A stretch of 64,000 bases of DNA from CAVWXT01 sp963759115. Its GTDB lineage: Bacteria; Planctomycetota; Planctomycetia; Pirellulales; Thermoguttaceae. This document shows positions 63,953-64,000 of the stretch, in pieces. Within the stretch, counting starts at the first letter, position 1. Each line of letters begins with the position of its first letter. The notes beneath the pieces were generated by a model, which was not told the DNA's origin, did not search any database, and saw only the letters and a program-made list of their open reading frames with translations. The DNA lies in contig CAVWXT010000001.1 in the NCBI GenBank assembly GCA_963759115.1, forward strand, positions 310,001 to 374,000, read 5' to 3'. A program made the translations under genes and the position numbers.

Positions 63953-64000
63953 GGTCGGGTTGGCTTTCAGTTCATCCGAAAACTTCGTATGACTCAGATC

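Noticed and set aside
1..64000. CRISPR array
   Set aside because: No regularly spaced direct repeats with unique spacers were seen; the repeats present are palindromes and single duplications.

Overview
The window looks like a planctomycete chromosome, probably of the Pirellulales type. The markers are a prepilin-type DUF1559 protein, a dockerin protein with an LEPR-like N-terminus, a PEP-CTERM protein, Tat-exported sugar isomerase and glycosidase-like proteins, a Ser/Thr kinase-TPR protein paired with an ECF sigma factor, and many REP-like hairpins between genes. Assignment is by gene content only.

Layout. 1-9768: the end of nuoC, then nuoD-H-J-K-L-M-N of respiratory complex I, with no nuoI between nuoH and nuoJ. 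9832-14564: a helical hypothetical protein, a TatD-type hydrolase, mtnA, a small secreted protein and selA. 15187-19026: a compact, lower-GC three-gene cassette (GHKL ATPase, unknown protein, radical SAM protein). 19121-20668: an ISL3-type MITE and an IS110 transposase. 21530-24923: hcp and a divergent Crp/Fnr regulator around an Fnr-type box, a DUF433 antitoxin with a deleted toxin, and a second crp fragment. 24996-26049: a wHTH-nucleotidyltransferase/HEPN pair behind a strong promoter with two dyads. 26389-32382 (minus): a three-gene operon (PD-(D/E)XK nuclease-like protein, unknown protein, P-loop ATPase) with overlapping start/stop codons. It is broken by an IS30 that itself carries another IS, and by a second copy of the MITE. 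34333-42703: tRNA-Leu(CAA) and an 8.3-kb island bounded by 57-bp direct repeats. The island carries an integrase, a P27-like terminase small subunit, a primase-polymerase plus AAA protein and several small regulators, like a phage satellite. 43171-63952: two ECF sigma operons, carbohydrate and ester catabolism genes, surface proteins and a sugar MFS transporter.

The best candidates for undescribed systems are the GHKL/unknown/radical SAM cassette and the nuclease/unknown/ATPase operon. Both are compact, sit among mobile elements and toxin-antitoxin genes, and resemble defence modules in architecture. Their function is inference.

Many otherwise conserved genes carry single-base frameshifts (nuoH, nuoM, tatD-like, selA, the GHKL gene, IS110, hcp twice, crp twice, and others), and two carry in-frame stops. 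The density suggests assembly indels at least in part, so 'broken' calls are provisional unless an inserted element with target duplications proves the break.
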